Shown: piece by piece, positions 1 through 8,331 of the stretch
How the letters are laid out: each line of letters begins with the position of its first letter
How positions within the stretch are numbered: position 1 is the first letter of the stretch
Source: Mesorhizobium muleiense
GTDB lineage: Bacteria > Pseudomonadota > Alphaproteobacteria > Rhizobiales > Rhizobiaceae
DNA length: 64,000 bases
Assembly: GCF_900099905.1 (NCBI RefSeq)
Contig: NZ_FNEE01000002.1
Coordinates: forward strand, 643,791 to 707,790
Direction: 5' to 3'
The notes under the pieces: generated by a model
Database searches by the model: none
What the model was told of the DNA's origin: nothing
What the model saw: only the letters and a program-made list of their open reading frames with translations
Made by a program: the position numbers and the translations under genes

Positions 1-795
1 TCGGTGGTCAGCCTGCCGGCATTGCCGCCGATTGCCGGCTTCCTCACCGTGGCTGTCGGGCTGGTTTCAGCCGTGCTTTACCTCCTGCATGCGCGCCGCG
101 CCAAAAATCCGCTGCTGGCGCTCGAGCTGTTCCGCAACCAGGTGTTCCGCGCCTCGGTCCTCGGCGGCGGGCTGTTCCGCATCGGCATCGGCGCCGTGCC
201 CTTCCTTTTGCCGCTGATGTTCCAGATCGGCTTCGGGCTGACGCCGTTCCAGTCGGGAATGATCACCTTCGTGGCGGCGATCGGCGCCATCGGCATGAAA
301 TTCGTCACCGCGCTGATCTTCCGGATCGCCGGCTTCCGCCGCGTGCTGATCTTCGGCTCGCTGATCGCGGCGGCGTCGATTGCCATCAACGGCCTGCTGA
401 CGCCCGAGACGCCGTATCTGCTGATCCTCGCCGCCTTGCTCGCCGGCGGATTCATCCGCTCGATGTTCTTCACCGGCATCAACGCGCTAGCCTATGCCGA
501 GATTTCGACCGCCGACACCAGCAGGGCGACGCCGATCGCCGCAGTGTTCCAGCAACTGTCGATCGCGCTCGGCGTGGCGCTGGCCGGCGGCGTCCTGGAA
601 GTCTTGGCGACAATCCATGGCGGGGCGCTGACGCTGAGCGACTTCCACATAGCGTTCTTCATCGTCGCGGCGGTGTCGGCCGCTGCATCGCTGTCATTCA
701 TGCGGCTGGCGCCCGATGCCGGCAACGCCGTATCGGGACATGGCGGGCTGACGGCGCCGAAGACGCTGGGGGTGTCTGGTCCGCAGGGCGGTTGA
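1..795 (+). CDS. MFS transporter, C-terminal part (5' end outside window)
   Basis: The reading frame is open from the first base, so the start lies upstream of the window; about 264 residues remain. They form roughly seven hydrophobic segments with charged cytoplasmic loops such as HARRAKNPLLALELF near residue 30, which resembles the central loop of drug-exporter MFS proteins of the 14-TM DHA2 type. A multidrug or small-molecule/proton antiporter of the inner membrane is the likely role, but the substrate cannot be read. The C-terminal tail is short and polar. The next gene is convergent, with a palindromic repeat in between. Confidence 0.8.
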   Translation, partial: SVVSLPALPPIAGFLTVAVGLVSAVLYLLHARRAKNPLLALELFRNQVFRASVLGGGLFRIGIGAVPFLLPLMFQIGFGLTPFQSGMITFVAAIGAIGMKFVTALIFRIAGFRRVLIFGSLIAAASIAINGLLTPETPYLLILAALLAGGFIRSMFFTGINALAYAEISTADTSRATPIAAVFQQLSIALGVALAGGVLEVLATIHGGALTLSDFHIAFFIVAAVSAAASLSFMRLAPDAGNAVSGHGGLTAPKTLGVSGPQGG

Positions 796-840
796 GGGCG
801 GGCGGTGCAGAACCTTTTGGTGCTGGCGGGACAGCGCTCC

Positions 841-987
841 CCTCTGTCCTGCCGGACATCTCCCCCACTTGGGGGGAGATCGGCCGTCATCCCGGCTTTC
901 GCCAATCGCCTACGCTGAGGAAGAAGGTGCGGCCGACGAAGCTGCCAATCTCCCCCCTCGTGGGGGAGATGTCCGGCAGGACAGAGG
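841..987. repeat. Intergenic palindromic repeat element
   Basis: Two 26-base arms, 841-866 and 962-987, are exact inverted complements, beginning CCTCTGTCCTGCCGGACATC on the left. A second inverted pair (GGGGGGAGATCGGC-like) lies inside. It sits between the convergent MFS and rlmE genes. The layout matches the large palindromic elements scattered between rhizobial genes; it may also end transcription from both sides. Confidence 0.8.
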
Positions 988-1016
988 GAGGCGCAAAGGA
1001 TCGCTACAGAGCGGTT

Positions 1017-1727
1017 TTACCCTGCCCCGCTTCCGCCTTTAAAATCCTTCGCCAGCAGATAAAGCTCCACCGACTCATCGCGCGAGGCCGGCGGTTTGAC
1101 GTGGTGGACCGAGCGGAAATTCTGCTTGAGCCTGGCGAGCAATTCGTTCTCGGCGCCGCCCTGGAAAGTCTTGGCGAGGAAATGGCCGCCCGGCTTCAGC
1201 ACCGACAGGGCGAAATCGGCGGCCACCTCGCACAGATACATGGTGCGGATGTGATCGGTCCGGCGATGGCCGGTGGTGGGTGCGGCCATGTCGGACAAAA
1301 CGATGTCCGGCTGGCCGCCAAGCGTTTCAGCGAGCTTTTCCGGCGCCTGCGGGTCGAGAAAATCCATCAACAGCACCGGCGCGCCGGGCACCGCGTCCAT
1401 CTCCAGATAGTCGATGCCGACGACATGCGGGTGTTCGGCCGTCGATTTCGTGCGCGCGGCGGCGACCTGGCACCAGCCGCCGGGTGCCGCGCCAAGGTCG
1501 ATGACTTTCATGCCGGGCTTGAGCAGATGGTGCTTGTCGTCGATCTCGATCAGCTTGTAGGCCGCGCGCGAGCGGTAGCCGTCGGCCTTGGAACGCTGGA
1601 CATAGGGGTCGTTGATGTGGCGCTGCAGCCAGCGGCGCGACGATTCCTTCAGGCCGCTTTTCTTCTTGATCCGCGTTTTCAGCACGCGAATGCCGGCAGA
1701 GCCTGGTTTTTCCGGTTTCCTGGTCAT
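1017..1727 (-). CDS. rlmE: 23S rRNA (uridine-2'-O-)-methyltransferase RlmE (FtsJ/RrmJ)
   Basis: The 236-residue protein methylates the 2'-O of the A-loop uridine (U2552 in E. coli) of 23S rRNA in the large ribosomal subunit, using SAM. A basic N-terminus (residues 1-35) is followed by the SAM motif [11 protein letters not shown] (75-85). The family's K-D-K-E catalytic tetrad can be placed at Lys58 (RAAYKL), Asp146 (VLSDMAAP), Lys186 (FLAKTF) and Glu221 (ESVELY). Length is usual for alphaproteobacterial RlmE, which is slightly longer than the E. coli enzyme because of the N-terminal tail. It lies downstream of the Ppx/GppA gene on the same strand, separated by about 285 bp that hold repeats. 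Confidence 0.95.
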   Translation of the reverse strand: MTRKPEKPGSAGIRVLKTRIKKKSGLKESSRRWLQRHINDPYVQRSKADGYRSRAAYKLIEIDDKHHLLKPGMKVIDLGAAPGGWCQVAAARTKSTAEHPHVVGIDYLEMDAVPGAPVLLMDFLDPQAPEKLAETLGGQPDIVLSDMAAPTTGHRRTDHIRTMYLCEVAADFALSVLKPGGHFLAKTFQGGAENELLARLKQNFRSVHHVKPPASRDESVELYLLAKDFKGGSGAG

Positions 1728-1806
1728 TGCCTGACTTCTTGTTTGAGTTTTCTCGCTCGCCGAGTTGCGGCCGTTTTTCGGCGGCTGCGCGTTTCGTGAA
1801 CGGCTT

Positions 1807-1948
1807 CCCCCACTCCGTCGCTGCCTCGCAGCGCCACCTCTCCCCCCTCCGGAGGGAGAGGAAGAGCGCCAGCCTGCATAAGCTTGCGCCCTTCCTCTAC
1901 CCCGTCGATCGGGGGAGAGGTGTCGAGCGAAGCTCGACGGAGTGGGGG
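1807..1948. repeat. Intergenic palindromic repeat between ppx and rlmE
   Basis: CCCCCACTCCGTCG at 1807-1820 pairs exactly with CGACGGAGTGGGGG at 1935-1948. Two smaller hairpins lie inside: CCTCTCCCCCC...GGAGGGAGAGG near 1837-1861 and a looser pair at about 1894-1920. This is another rhizobial intergenic mosaic-type element, and no gene lies in it. Confidence 0.7.
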
Positions 1949-1986
1949 TCGACTGTTCACCAAAGCAATGCTTTCGCTTGGGTCCG

Positions 1987-2020
1987 CGAAAACCGGCTGC
2001 CCCGTTTCGGGATCATGCTC
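1987..2020. repeat. 34-bp dispersed repeat (copy 1)
   Basis: The segment starting CGAAAACCGG and ending GGGATCATGCTC matches the copy at 41830-41863 at nearly every position and in the same orientation. It contains a short inverted pair (CCGAAA/TTTCGG). In this copy the TGA stop of the Ppx/GppA gene is supplied by the repeat itself (GCATGATCCC read on the minus strand). Confidence 0.7.
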
Positions 2021-3386
2021 TGCCACGCCCATTGTTGCGCCAGACACCGTCGTCGGCCATCAATTCGCTCAATATGCCCTCGCGCAGGCCGCGGTCGGCG
2101 ACGCGCAGCCGCTCCGACGGCCACACCGCTCGGATCGCTTCCAGGATGGCGCAGCCGGCCAGCACCAGATCGGCGCGATCGGCGCCGATGCAGGGATTGG
2201 CGACGCGCTGCTGAAAATCCCAGCCGACCAGTTTTTCGACCATGCGGTCGACGCTGTCGCGGTCCATCCACAGCCCGTCGACGCGGCGGCGGTCGTAGCG
2301 ATCCAGGTCGAGGTGGACGCCGGCCAGCGTCGTCACCGTGCCCGAGGTGCCGAGCAGGTGGAATTTCGGGCTGGCGAGCACATGGCTCAGCCGGTTGCGC
2401 CCGTCGAAGGCGTGCAGGCGCACTGCCACATCCTCGACCATGGCGGCAAAGATCTCACGGGTGACGGCGCGGCCGCCGAAGCGCTCGGCCAGCGAGACGA
2501 CGCCGACCGGCAGCGACGTCCAGGAGACGATGTGGTTGGCGAGCCTCGGCGAGCGGTGGCCGGTGAGATCGATCAGCGCGATTTCCGAGGAGCCGCCGCC
2601 GATATCGAACAGGACGACGCCTTGCGTGTCGCGGTCGACCAGCGAGCCGCAGCCCGACACCGCCAGCCGCGCCTCGGTCTGGCGGTCGATGATCTCGAGT
2701 TTCAACCCCGCCTCGCGCTCGACGCGGTCGAGGAACTCGGCGCCGTTGGCGGCCGTGCGGCAGGCTTCGGTGGCGATCAGCCGGGCCTTCCTGATCTTGC
2801 GGCCGCGCAATTTGTCACCGCAGATTTTTAGCGCCTCGACCGCACGGTCCATCGCCGGCTGCCCGAGCCGGCCATTGGCGGTGAGGCCCTCACCCAGCCT
2901 GACGATGCGCGAGAAAGCGTCGATGACCCGGAACTGGCCGTGGCGCGTCGGCACCGCCACCAGCAGCCGGCAATTGTTGGTGCCGAGATCGAGTGCCGCG
3001 AACACCGGCAGTTCCTGCAGCGGCGGGCGGCGAGCAGCCGGCTCCGGCCTGCCTGGCGCAACCGAAGGCAAGGGCGCGACGATCGCCGCGGGCGGGCGGC
3101 TGGCTGGAGCGCTGACAGCAGCCGCCGCCACTCCGGCCGCAGCGAGGCGAGCGTCGTCGCGCGCGAAAACCTTGCGGCCGCGCCGGCGTTTGCGCCGCTT
3201 CCTGGTCTTGGCCTTCTGGCCATTCTGATGCTGGGACGCGTCGCCTGCCTGTCCGTGACCGGACCAAGGCTGCACCGGGCGGCCATTGTGCCGGCCGGCG
3301 GATGGGCTTGCCTGGCCCGAAGGCGGCGGCGAAGCCCTGGACACGCCCACTTCCGGCGCGCCGGCGCCGGTGTCGTGGTCTTCCAC
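2013..3386 (-). CDS. Ppx/GppA family exopolyphosphatase/pppGpp phosphohydrolase
   Basis: This 457-residue protein belongs to the ASKHA-fold Ppx/GppA family, which removes phosphate from polyphosphate or pppGpp. The first phosphate-binding motif is ALDLGTNNCRLLV (about 131-143) and the second is VVLFDIGGGSSEIALI; a conserved Glu follows in ATEACRTAAN. Before the domain there is a 125-residue extension rich in Pro, Ala and Arg with a basic stretch KRRKRRRGRK near 63-72, possibly nucleic-acid or polyphosphate binding. The GTG start at 3386 is chosen because GGAAGGA lies just upstream. The stop codon falls inside a dispersed repeat. Whether polyphosphate or pppGpp is the substrate is not decided. 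Confidence 0.85.
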   Translation of the reverse strand: MEDHDTGAGAPEVGVSRASPPPSGQASPSAGRHNGRPVQPWSGHGQAGDASQHQNGQKAKTRKRRKRRRGRKVFARDDARLAAAGVAAAAVSAPASRPPAAIVAPLPSVAPGRPEPAARRPPLQELPVFAALDLGTNNCRLLVAVPTRHGQFRVIDAFSRIVRLGEGLTANGRLGQPAMDRAVEALKICGDKLRGRKIRKARLIATEACRTAANGAEFLDRVEREAGLKLEIIDRQTEARLAVSGCGSLVDRDTQGVVLFDIGGGSSEIALIDLTGHRSPRLANHIVSWTSLPVGVVSLAERFGGRAVTREIFAAMVEDVAVRLHAFDGRNRLSHVLASPKFHLLGTSGTVTTLAGVHLDLDRYDRRRVDGLWMDRDSVDRMVEKLVGWDFQQRVANPCIGADRADLVLAGCAILEAIRAVWPSERLRVADRGLREGILSELMADDGVWRNNGRGRA

Positions 3387-3734
3387 TTCAGTTCCTTCCG
3401 GCGCCGCGCGAACCGGAGACGGGACGCAGCAGGCGCTTTCATGTGTTCCAAGTTGCCACCAGACTAGCAGCGCCGGGCCGGATCACCAAGAGCGCAGGGG
3501 TCGAATTTGTCGGCGGCATTGTCTCGCCGCTCCGCTCGGCCCGATGATGGCGGGACAGCGGGGGCGCGAAGGATCGCCAGCCTTTCCTTTTCCCGCAGCA
3601 GCGCCTTGCCGGTTGAATAGCCGGCTTCGATAAGGCATTTCTGAAATGGCGGGTATGAAACATTCGAAATCGCGGGCAGTTTTCCTGACGCGAACCGAAC
3701 GGGCAACTGGGCTGCAACGCATGATCGTCACGCC
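3387..3734. other. Divergent intergenic region, no gene seen
   Basis: This region separates the minus-strand Ppx/GppA gene from the plus-strand YbhN-like gene and should carry both promoters. The short open frames here lack ribosome-binding sites and recognisable sequence. No clear operator or hairpin stands out. Confidence 0.5.
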
Positions 3735-4667
3735 ATGAACTGGAGGCGTTATTTCTGGCCGGTCGTCGGCGTTGCGGCGGTCGTCTTCTCGCTATGGCTG
3801 CTGCTGCACGAGCTGCGCGGCATCTCGCTCGACGACGTCTGGGACGGCATCGTCGCCATCCCTGCCCGCGGCTGGGTGCTCGCCGCGTTGAGCTCGGTCA
3901 TCGCCTATGCGTCGCTGGCCGGCTACGATCACATCGCGCTCCTGCATATCGGCAAGAAAGTGTCGTGGCTGTTCGTCACCCTGTGCTCCTTCACCACCTA
4001 CGCGCTGTCGCACAATATCGGCGGCTCGGTTTTTTCAGGCGCGGTGATCCGCTACCGCGCTTACGGAACCAGGGGGCTGACCGGGCAGGACGTCGGCATT
4101 CTGGTGGCGATCTGCTGGATCACCTTCGTGCTGTCGACGGTGTTGGTTTCAGGCATCGTGCTGGTGCTCGCACCGGAGATCGTCGACCGTTTTTCCGGCA
4201 CGCCGCATCATCGGCTTTCGCAGGCGGCGGGGCTCGCGATGCTGCTCGTGGTGGCGGCCTATGTCTTCGGCAGCTGGCTGCATCTCAGGCCGCTGAAGAT
4301 CGGAAGGTTCCAGGTCCATTATCCGGCGCTGCCGATCGTCGCGCGGCAATTGCTGATCGGCCCGATCGAGCTGCTGGCGGCGGCGGCGATCATCTTCTTC
4401 GCCCTGCCCGAAGCTGGCAATCCCGGATACTTCGTCGTGCTCGGCGTCTTCCTGATGTCGTTCTCGGTCGCCCAGATTTCGCATGCGCCGGGCGGGCTCG
4501 GCGTGTTCGAGGTCGTCTTCCTGACCGGCCTGTCGCATATGGACCCGGTCGGCGTGCTGGCAGCACTGCTGGTGTTCCGGCTGTTCTACCTGATCATCCC
4601 GCTGGTGATGGCGCTCGGCGTCGTGCTGTATTTCGAGCACTCGCAGCTCGGGCGAAGGGAGAATTGA
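3735..4667 (+). CDS. YbhN/UPF0104-type integral membrane protein (lysylphosphatidylglycerol synthase TM region family)
   Basis: 310 residues with about eight predicted membrane helices starting at residue 7. The pattern matches PF03706, the flippase-like membrane region shared with MprF. Visible family features are the polar NIGGSVFSGAVIRYR segment (about 94-108) and SHAPGGLGVFE (about 251-261), both re-entrant loop motifs of this family. There is no soluble aminoacyl-transferase domain, so it is probably not a complete aa-PG synthase; lipid translocation is the likely role. It is monocistronic, followed by about 140 bp and then tRNA-Gln. Confidence 0.82.
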   Translation: MNWRRYFWPVVGVAAVVFSLWLLLHELRGISLDDVWDGIVAIPARGWVLAALSSVIAYASLAGYDHIALLHIGKKVSWLFVTLCSFTTYALSHNIGGSVFSGAVIRYRAYGTRGLTGQDVGILVAICWITFVLSTVLVSGIVLVLAPEIVDRFSGTPHHRLSQAAGLAMLLVVAAYVFGSWLHLRPLKIGRFQVHYPALPIVARQLLIGPIELLAAAAIIFFALPEAGNPGYFVVLGVFLMSFSVAQISHAPGGLGVFEVVFLTGLSHMDPVGVLAALLVFRLFYLIIPLVMALGVVLYFEHSQLGRREN

Positions 4668-4808
4668 GGGGCGGCTTTGAACCACGCCCTTATGAAACGT
4701 GCCGATTGAAATGCCTTCGGCAGGCTTGACTATTTTCCGACGGCGGCTACAAGGCACGCGCGGCGCCATCGTCGCCCTGCCCGCGCGGTTTTCTTCAACC
4801 GCGCCTGC

Positions 4809-4882
4809 TGGGGAATAGGTTAACGGTAGACCCACGGACTCTGACTCCGTTAGTCCTGGTTCGAATCCAGGTTCCCCAGCCA
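4809..4882 (+). tRNA. trnQ: tRNA-Gln (anticodon CTG), CCA encoded
   Basis: A full cloverleaf can be drawn. The acceptor arms TGGGGAA/TTCCCCA are followed by discriminator G and an encoded CCA. The anticodon stem ACGGA/TCCGT encloses the loop CTCTGAC with anticodon CTG. The T arm holds GTTCGAATC. It sits at the left edge of an accessory region, the classical position for an integration target. Confidence 0.95.
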
Positions 4883-5172
4883 ACAGTTTCCGCAATTAAA
4901 TCAGCCCCTTATGCAGAACAATCGCGACCGAAACGTGTTGCATGGGTTTTCCTGCCCTGTGGCGCGCAAACCCTTGCATTCCGGGCATGTCCCGCCCCGT
5001 CCCTTTCTGTCCGTGCAACACGATTGCAACACGGATCAGCCAATTTGTTCCCGCCATGTTCCTATAGAGAGCGCGCCTTCGCCGGTGCCAATTGCGGTGC
5101 CAATTCTTTTCCTGCGACTGTCGGCAGGTCCGTGCGACAATCCCGCCGGGGAATCAACGCGGGATTTCATAC
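4883..5172. other. tRNA-proximal spacer, no gene seen
   Basis: This is the start of the accessory region just after tRNA-Gln. No integrase frame and no second copy of the tRNA 3' end were found here. Short repeated words (GGTGCCAATT, GCGGTGCCAATT; TTGCAACACG) occur but no clear structure. Confidence 0.4.
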
Positions 5173-5681
5173 ATGACAGAAACTGAGCACTCTAAAACGC
5201 CGATGATGGACAGGGATAGCGCGGCTGCATTAGTTTACCACGATCTCAAAACGTCTCAGCGCGCGACTTTCCAGGTTGCCGCCGAGTGGGGTCGTTGGTT
5301 GACCGCGTCGCTGGTGCTAGTCCATTCTGGTGCGCTGTTCGGCATGTTTCGTTGCTGAACAATCCAGCCAGCCAACCTGCGACGCTGGAAGCATTCAAAG
5401 CCCCGGTCTGGTGCTTCGTGGCTGGCCTTCTGCTGGCGCTGGCATCGGGTTTCTTCGCTTGGATCAACTGGTCGATGCACTCGTTCAATTACGCGTCCTC
5501 GGCACGATACGATATGCTTTGGGACGCTGAGAAGTGGATCGATCCTCCACACTTCCAAAGGGCGTTGGACATCACGAATTGGGGCAGCATCGCTTGCGGT
5601 TTGCTTTCTGCCCTATCCATTGCGGCGGGCGCGGCTTTGATCCTGCATGGGGACTATCTAGCTGCCATATTCGGAATTTGA
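5173..5681 (+). pseudogene. Small membrane protein gene interrupted by a -1 frameshift
   Basis: The first part begins MTETEHSKTPMMDRDSAAAL and runs to GALFGMF, ending at a TGA at 5356-5358. The continuation lies in the third frame: SLLNNPASQPATLEAF, then two hydrophobic segments (VWCFVAGLLLALASGFF and GLLSALSIAAGAALIL) and a stop at 5681. Joining them at about 5347-5351 gives a protein of about 169 residues with three membrane helices. One missing base in the GTTTCG run explains the break. It could be a decayed gene, a sequencing error, or less likely programmed frameshifting. The function is unknown. Confidence 0.65.
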
Positions 5682-5738
5682 TCCCGCCCATAGACCGCCA
5701 CCGTGAGGCGGCGGAGTCTCTGGGCTCATTTGGGCGTG

Positions 5739-6068
5739 TTAGAACCAGCGCTCCCGGCGCGGGTCGCCGGCCACAAGAACAAGGCCCAACAGTAAGCCTA
5801 CAGCCGCGCCCAGCATGAAGGCGGACGATAGCGTGCCAGGATTTTCTTGAGCGACACCGGAAGCAGTAGACGCCCTTTTGCGAAGTGCTTGCGTTGTCCG
5901 AGACACGCTATCGGCCGCGCCCTCATACCAACCAGTAGCTTCCTCGACGAGCGTCCGATTGATCTTGTTGATCTCGCGTTTCAGTTGCGCAACTTGCTTC
6001 TCCAAGGCCTCCTGCGCTTCGCGCTGCGTCTCCGTCGGCTTTGCGTCTTCGTTTGGGTCGTCGGCCAT
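5739..6068 (-). CDS. DUF883/ElaB-YqjD-like membrane-anchored protein
   Basis: 109 residues beginning MADDPNEDAKPTE. A charged, helical region (residues 10-70, coiled-coil-like: QREAQEALEKQVAQLKREIN) is followed by one C-terminal membrane helix with a glycine pattern (AFMLGAAVGLLLGLVLVAG, about 83-101) and the tail DPRRERWF. This layout matches the DUF883 family of ribosome-associated inner-membrane proteins induced in stationary phase. The ATG at 6068 is preferred over the longer frame because GGGAG lies just upstream and the extension looks unrelated. It is isolated, so its role can only be given by family. Confidence 0.75.
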   Translation of the reverse strand: MADDPNEDAKPTETQREAQEALEKQVAQLKREINKINRTLVEEATGWYEGAADSVSRTTQALRKRASTASGVAQENPGTLSSAFMLGAAVGLLLGLVLVAGDPRRERWF

Positions 6069-6128
6069 TGTGATCTCCCTTTTGGGTGGGGGCTCAACGG
6101 CCGCCGCCGCGTAAGGTTCCTCAGCGAC

Positions 6129-6159
6129 AAAAAGCCCGCCACCTTGAAGGCAGCGGGCT
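6129..6159 (-). terminator. Rho-independent terminator reading leftwards
   Basis: Stem AGCCCGC (6133-6139) / GCGGGCT (6153-6159), followed on the minus strand by a run of five T. It lies upstream of the DUF883-like gene and would end a minus-strand transcript coming from the right, where no intact gene is recognised. Confidence 0.7.
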
Positions 6160-6277
6160 AGCAGCGGCAGAGGTTGCCGCCCGTCAGTGACGCTCTGCCG
6201 GTGCTCGAGAAACTCCATGAAGTTCTCAACCACCTTGTCGATCGGCATTGACCGCGCATTGCATCCGCGAAGGATGG

Positions 6278-6424
6278 CGGGCGGCGATCTTGACAAATTT
6301 TGAAGCTGGGAAGCGGGCGCCGTATGACCGCACTCTGCTTGACCTTCAGGCAGCGCTCGAATGGGCCGGCGTCGAGTTCATCCCCGAGAAGGGCGGCGGC
6401 GCCGGTGTGAGGTTGCGGAAATGA
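6278..6424 (+). pseudogene. C-terminal remnant of an XRE-type HTH regulator
   Basis: The frame ends ...ILTNFEAGKRAPYDRTLLDL, then QAALEWAGVEFIPEKG, then GAGVRLRK and a stop at 6422-6424. The motif TxxNFExGxRxPxxRTL followed by LExAGVEFIxExGGGxGVRLR is characteristic of short rhizobial Cro/CI-type regulators, covering helix 4 to the C-terminus. The upstream part that should hold helices 1-3 is not in frame and has no start, so the gene is truncated. Confidence 0.75.
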
Positions 6425-6550
6425 AGACGAGCGGATTTGACTCGCTAAATTCGTCCGGAAGCGTACAGAAGCATCGTCGCCATCCAACAGAACGGGCGCT
6501 GGCGCTTGGAAGAGTCGATCACGCTTTCGCCCCACGCGAGGGATAAAGCG

Positions 6551-6880
6551 ATGTCATTTGACGATCATCTCGACTCCGAGCAACTCGCCACGCTGGCAAA
6601 GGTTCTCAAGGACTATTGCACAGAGGCAGGAATTCCCGAAGGCCATCCGGCGTGGGAACACTTCGGCCGGCGGCTCATGAGCCTATTCCAGTCAAGGATA
6701 CATCATCCCGATGAACTCACGTCCAAAATGAACACTGGCTACGAGGATTGGCTAGGCGAGATCGGCGCTACCGGTCCTTTCATACCGCCCAAACTATCGT
6801 CCGAGGACCGTCTAGTAGGTGACAATATCTTGCCAGGATCGGACCGCAGAGGCAGGCCAGCGGTCGGCATCACGGCTTAG
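6551..6880 (+). CDS. Conserved-looking hypothetical protein, 109 aa
   Basis: It starts MSFDDHLDSEQLATLAKVLK and carries DYCTEAGIPEGHPAWEHFG (about 21-39), RRLMSLFQSR and DELTSKMNTGYEDWLGEIG. It is soluble and acidic, with no membrane segment. ATG 6551 is chosen because the sequence before it looks random. I cannot name a domain; the composition suggests a real small cytoplasmic protein. It stands alone just after the HTH remnant. Confidence 0.6.
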   Translation: MSFDDHLDSEQLATLAKVLKDYCTEAGIPEGHPAWEHFGRRLMSLFQSRIHHPDELTSKMNTGYEDWLGEIGATGPFIPPKLSSEDRLVGDNILPGSDRRGRPAVGITA

Positions 6881-7113
6881 CTGACTTCGCCATCCGACAG
6901 ATGATCTGTTTTGCGTCTAGGAGGTGCGTCGGGTCCGCTGTCGACGGCTCCAAAAGCGCGAACGTTGCGCAACTGGACACTTCCGGGAGACAGCGGACTC
7001 AAACTGGGGCCAAGAGGGGACAAGGCCCTTTATGATCCCTATGCGGGGATCATTGTGATAACACCGGGCGGGTAACAAACGTTCCGTCGGCTGAAAGATA
7101 TATATCCGGCCGC

Positions 7114-7438
7114 TTAGCACTTCTTCACCTTCGGCGTGATCTCTTCGACCCGCACCTTGTCGCCGATCTCTCTCGGCCAGCGCCTTTGCCTTGTCCTTGG
7201 TGGTCAGCACCGTGCGCCAATGCGGCTTTTCGAACACGCTTACGATGTAGGTTGTCGTCGCCGGCATCTGCGGCGGAACTTCCTTTTGATGGATGCGGCG
7301 CAAAAGATTTTGGGATCGAGCGAGAATGCGCCGGCTCTCCTCCATGACGGATCGCATCTCCGCAATCGTGGCCCGCGTGGCATCAACCTGCAACCGCGAC
7401 CTCTCTACGTACACGTTATCGATTTGCCACGGATCCAT
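7114..7438 (-). pseudogene. Small hypothetical gene with a frameshift near the 3' end
   Basis: The minus-strand frame starts at 7438 (MDPWQIDNVYVERSRLQ), has a helical region (ATIAEMRSVMEESRRILARS), then MPATTTYIVSVFEKPHWRTV and KDKAKALAE. At about 7170 the natural continuation moves to another frame, EIGDKVRVEEITPKVKKC, ending at 7114-7116. The uncorrected frame runs on to 6917 with nonsense-like sequence. MPATTTYIVSV may instead be the start of a second short gene. Function unknown. Confidence 0.6.
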
Positions 7439-7456
7439 TGCCGTAACTCACTGCGA

Positions 7457-7630
7457 CTAGCGTTTTCGAGTTAGAAATCGGGCTTCCCGCATAAGTGACG
7501 GCCAGTCGAGCCCCAGAAGAGCGATAAGCTCGCGAGCCTGCTCTTCGGTTATATTCGCCTCTTTAACCAAGCGCTGAACGATAGAGTCGTCAGGGCCCCC
7601 GCTGGGTGTTCTGTCCCTATCGTCAGCCAT
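7457..7630 (-). CDS. Small DUF3606-like protein, 57 aa
   Basis: It reads MADDRDRTPSGGPDDSIVQR then LVKEANITEEQARELIALLG and ends REARFLTRKR. A Gly/Pro/Asp-rich head followed by a two-helix segment with TEEQARELI and a hydrophobic-basic tail resembles the small DUF3606-type proteins common in rhizobia. The start has AAGGA nine bases upstream. The domain name is tentative; the coding nature is fairly secure from composition, start signal and clean stop. It lies just upstream of the frameshifted gene at 7114-7438 on the same strand. Confidence 0.7.
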   Translation of the reverse strand: MADDRDRTPSGGPDDSIVQRLVKEANITEEQARELIALLGLDWPSLMREARFLTRKR

Positions 7631-7818
7631 CGGAAAAAATCCTTAGGTAACATAACGCGACCATTTGGACTGAGTTCCTCCACAATGACTTCCGCGATCA
7701 CGGGATTACTCGGATCTCCCCAAGCTCGGTAGTATCAAGGCGGCGGACGCCAATCCGCTAGGCCGGCGCCCGACAAGGCAATCTACCCCAACGCCCCCCC
7801 AAGTGGCACCGGCCACTT

Positions 7819-8098
7819 TCAGCCCCCTCGTTCGAAAGTTGGCTTCCAGTCGCGATTGCGCGCCCGCTGCTGGCCTTCGTAGTGAAGAACACCTGCCGTC
7901 GATCACCACCGGCAGCCTTGTAGTTTGAGCAGATAAGAGCCCGACCAGGTCGTCATGCATCGAGCCGTGGTCACGGCCGAGCCTGTCAATCAGCGCCTGG
8001 ATGTCGAGCTTCGTCGATTTGCAGCACATCGGGTGCGCACAATTGACATAGATGGTCTCGCGGGCGGCCAGGGTGTCGGCGAGGGTCTTTTTGGGCAT
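7819..8098 (-). pseudogene. Hypothetical gene broken by two frameshifts
   Basis: Three frames join into one plausible protein. The first starts MPKKTLADTLAARETIYVNC and contains AHPMCCKSTKLDIQALIDRL and HDDLVGL. The second gives CSNYKAAGGDRRQVFFT. The third gives LHYEGQQRARNRDWKPTFER followed by GG and a stop at 7819-7821. The Cys residues (NCAHPMCC and CSNYKA) suggest a small metal-binding or zinc-ribbon-like protein. An intact product would need two single-base corrections, so the gene is probably dead. Confidence 0.7.
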
Positions 8099-8331
8099 GG
8101 CGATCTCCGTTGAGGGCTCGCCGCAACGGGGAGGAATATATTCCTGAAAGCGAGGGCGTCGGCAATAGGGGACGCCCACTCTTTGACATTGGGTTGATAT
8201 TAGCTCAGGGGCCTCATTTCTTTCGGCCGGACTCTTTGCAACCTTCTCGCTATCGTGTGCGGCAACGGCGCGGCGTCTTGAAGCATCCGCTTCATCGGCT
8301 CGTTGGGTTTTTCGTCAGTGTGAGCACGATA

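Noticed and set aside
792..1799. A 335-codon plus-strand frame over rlmE
   Set aside because: It runs through the palindromic repeat and antisense to the well-supported rlmE gene.
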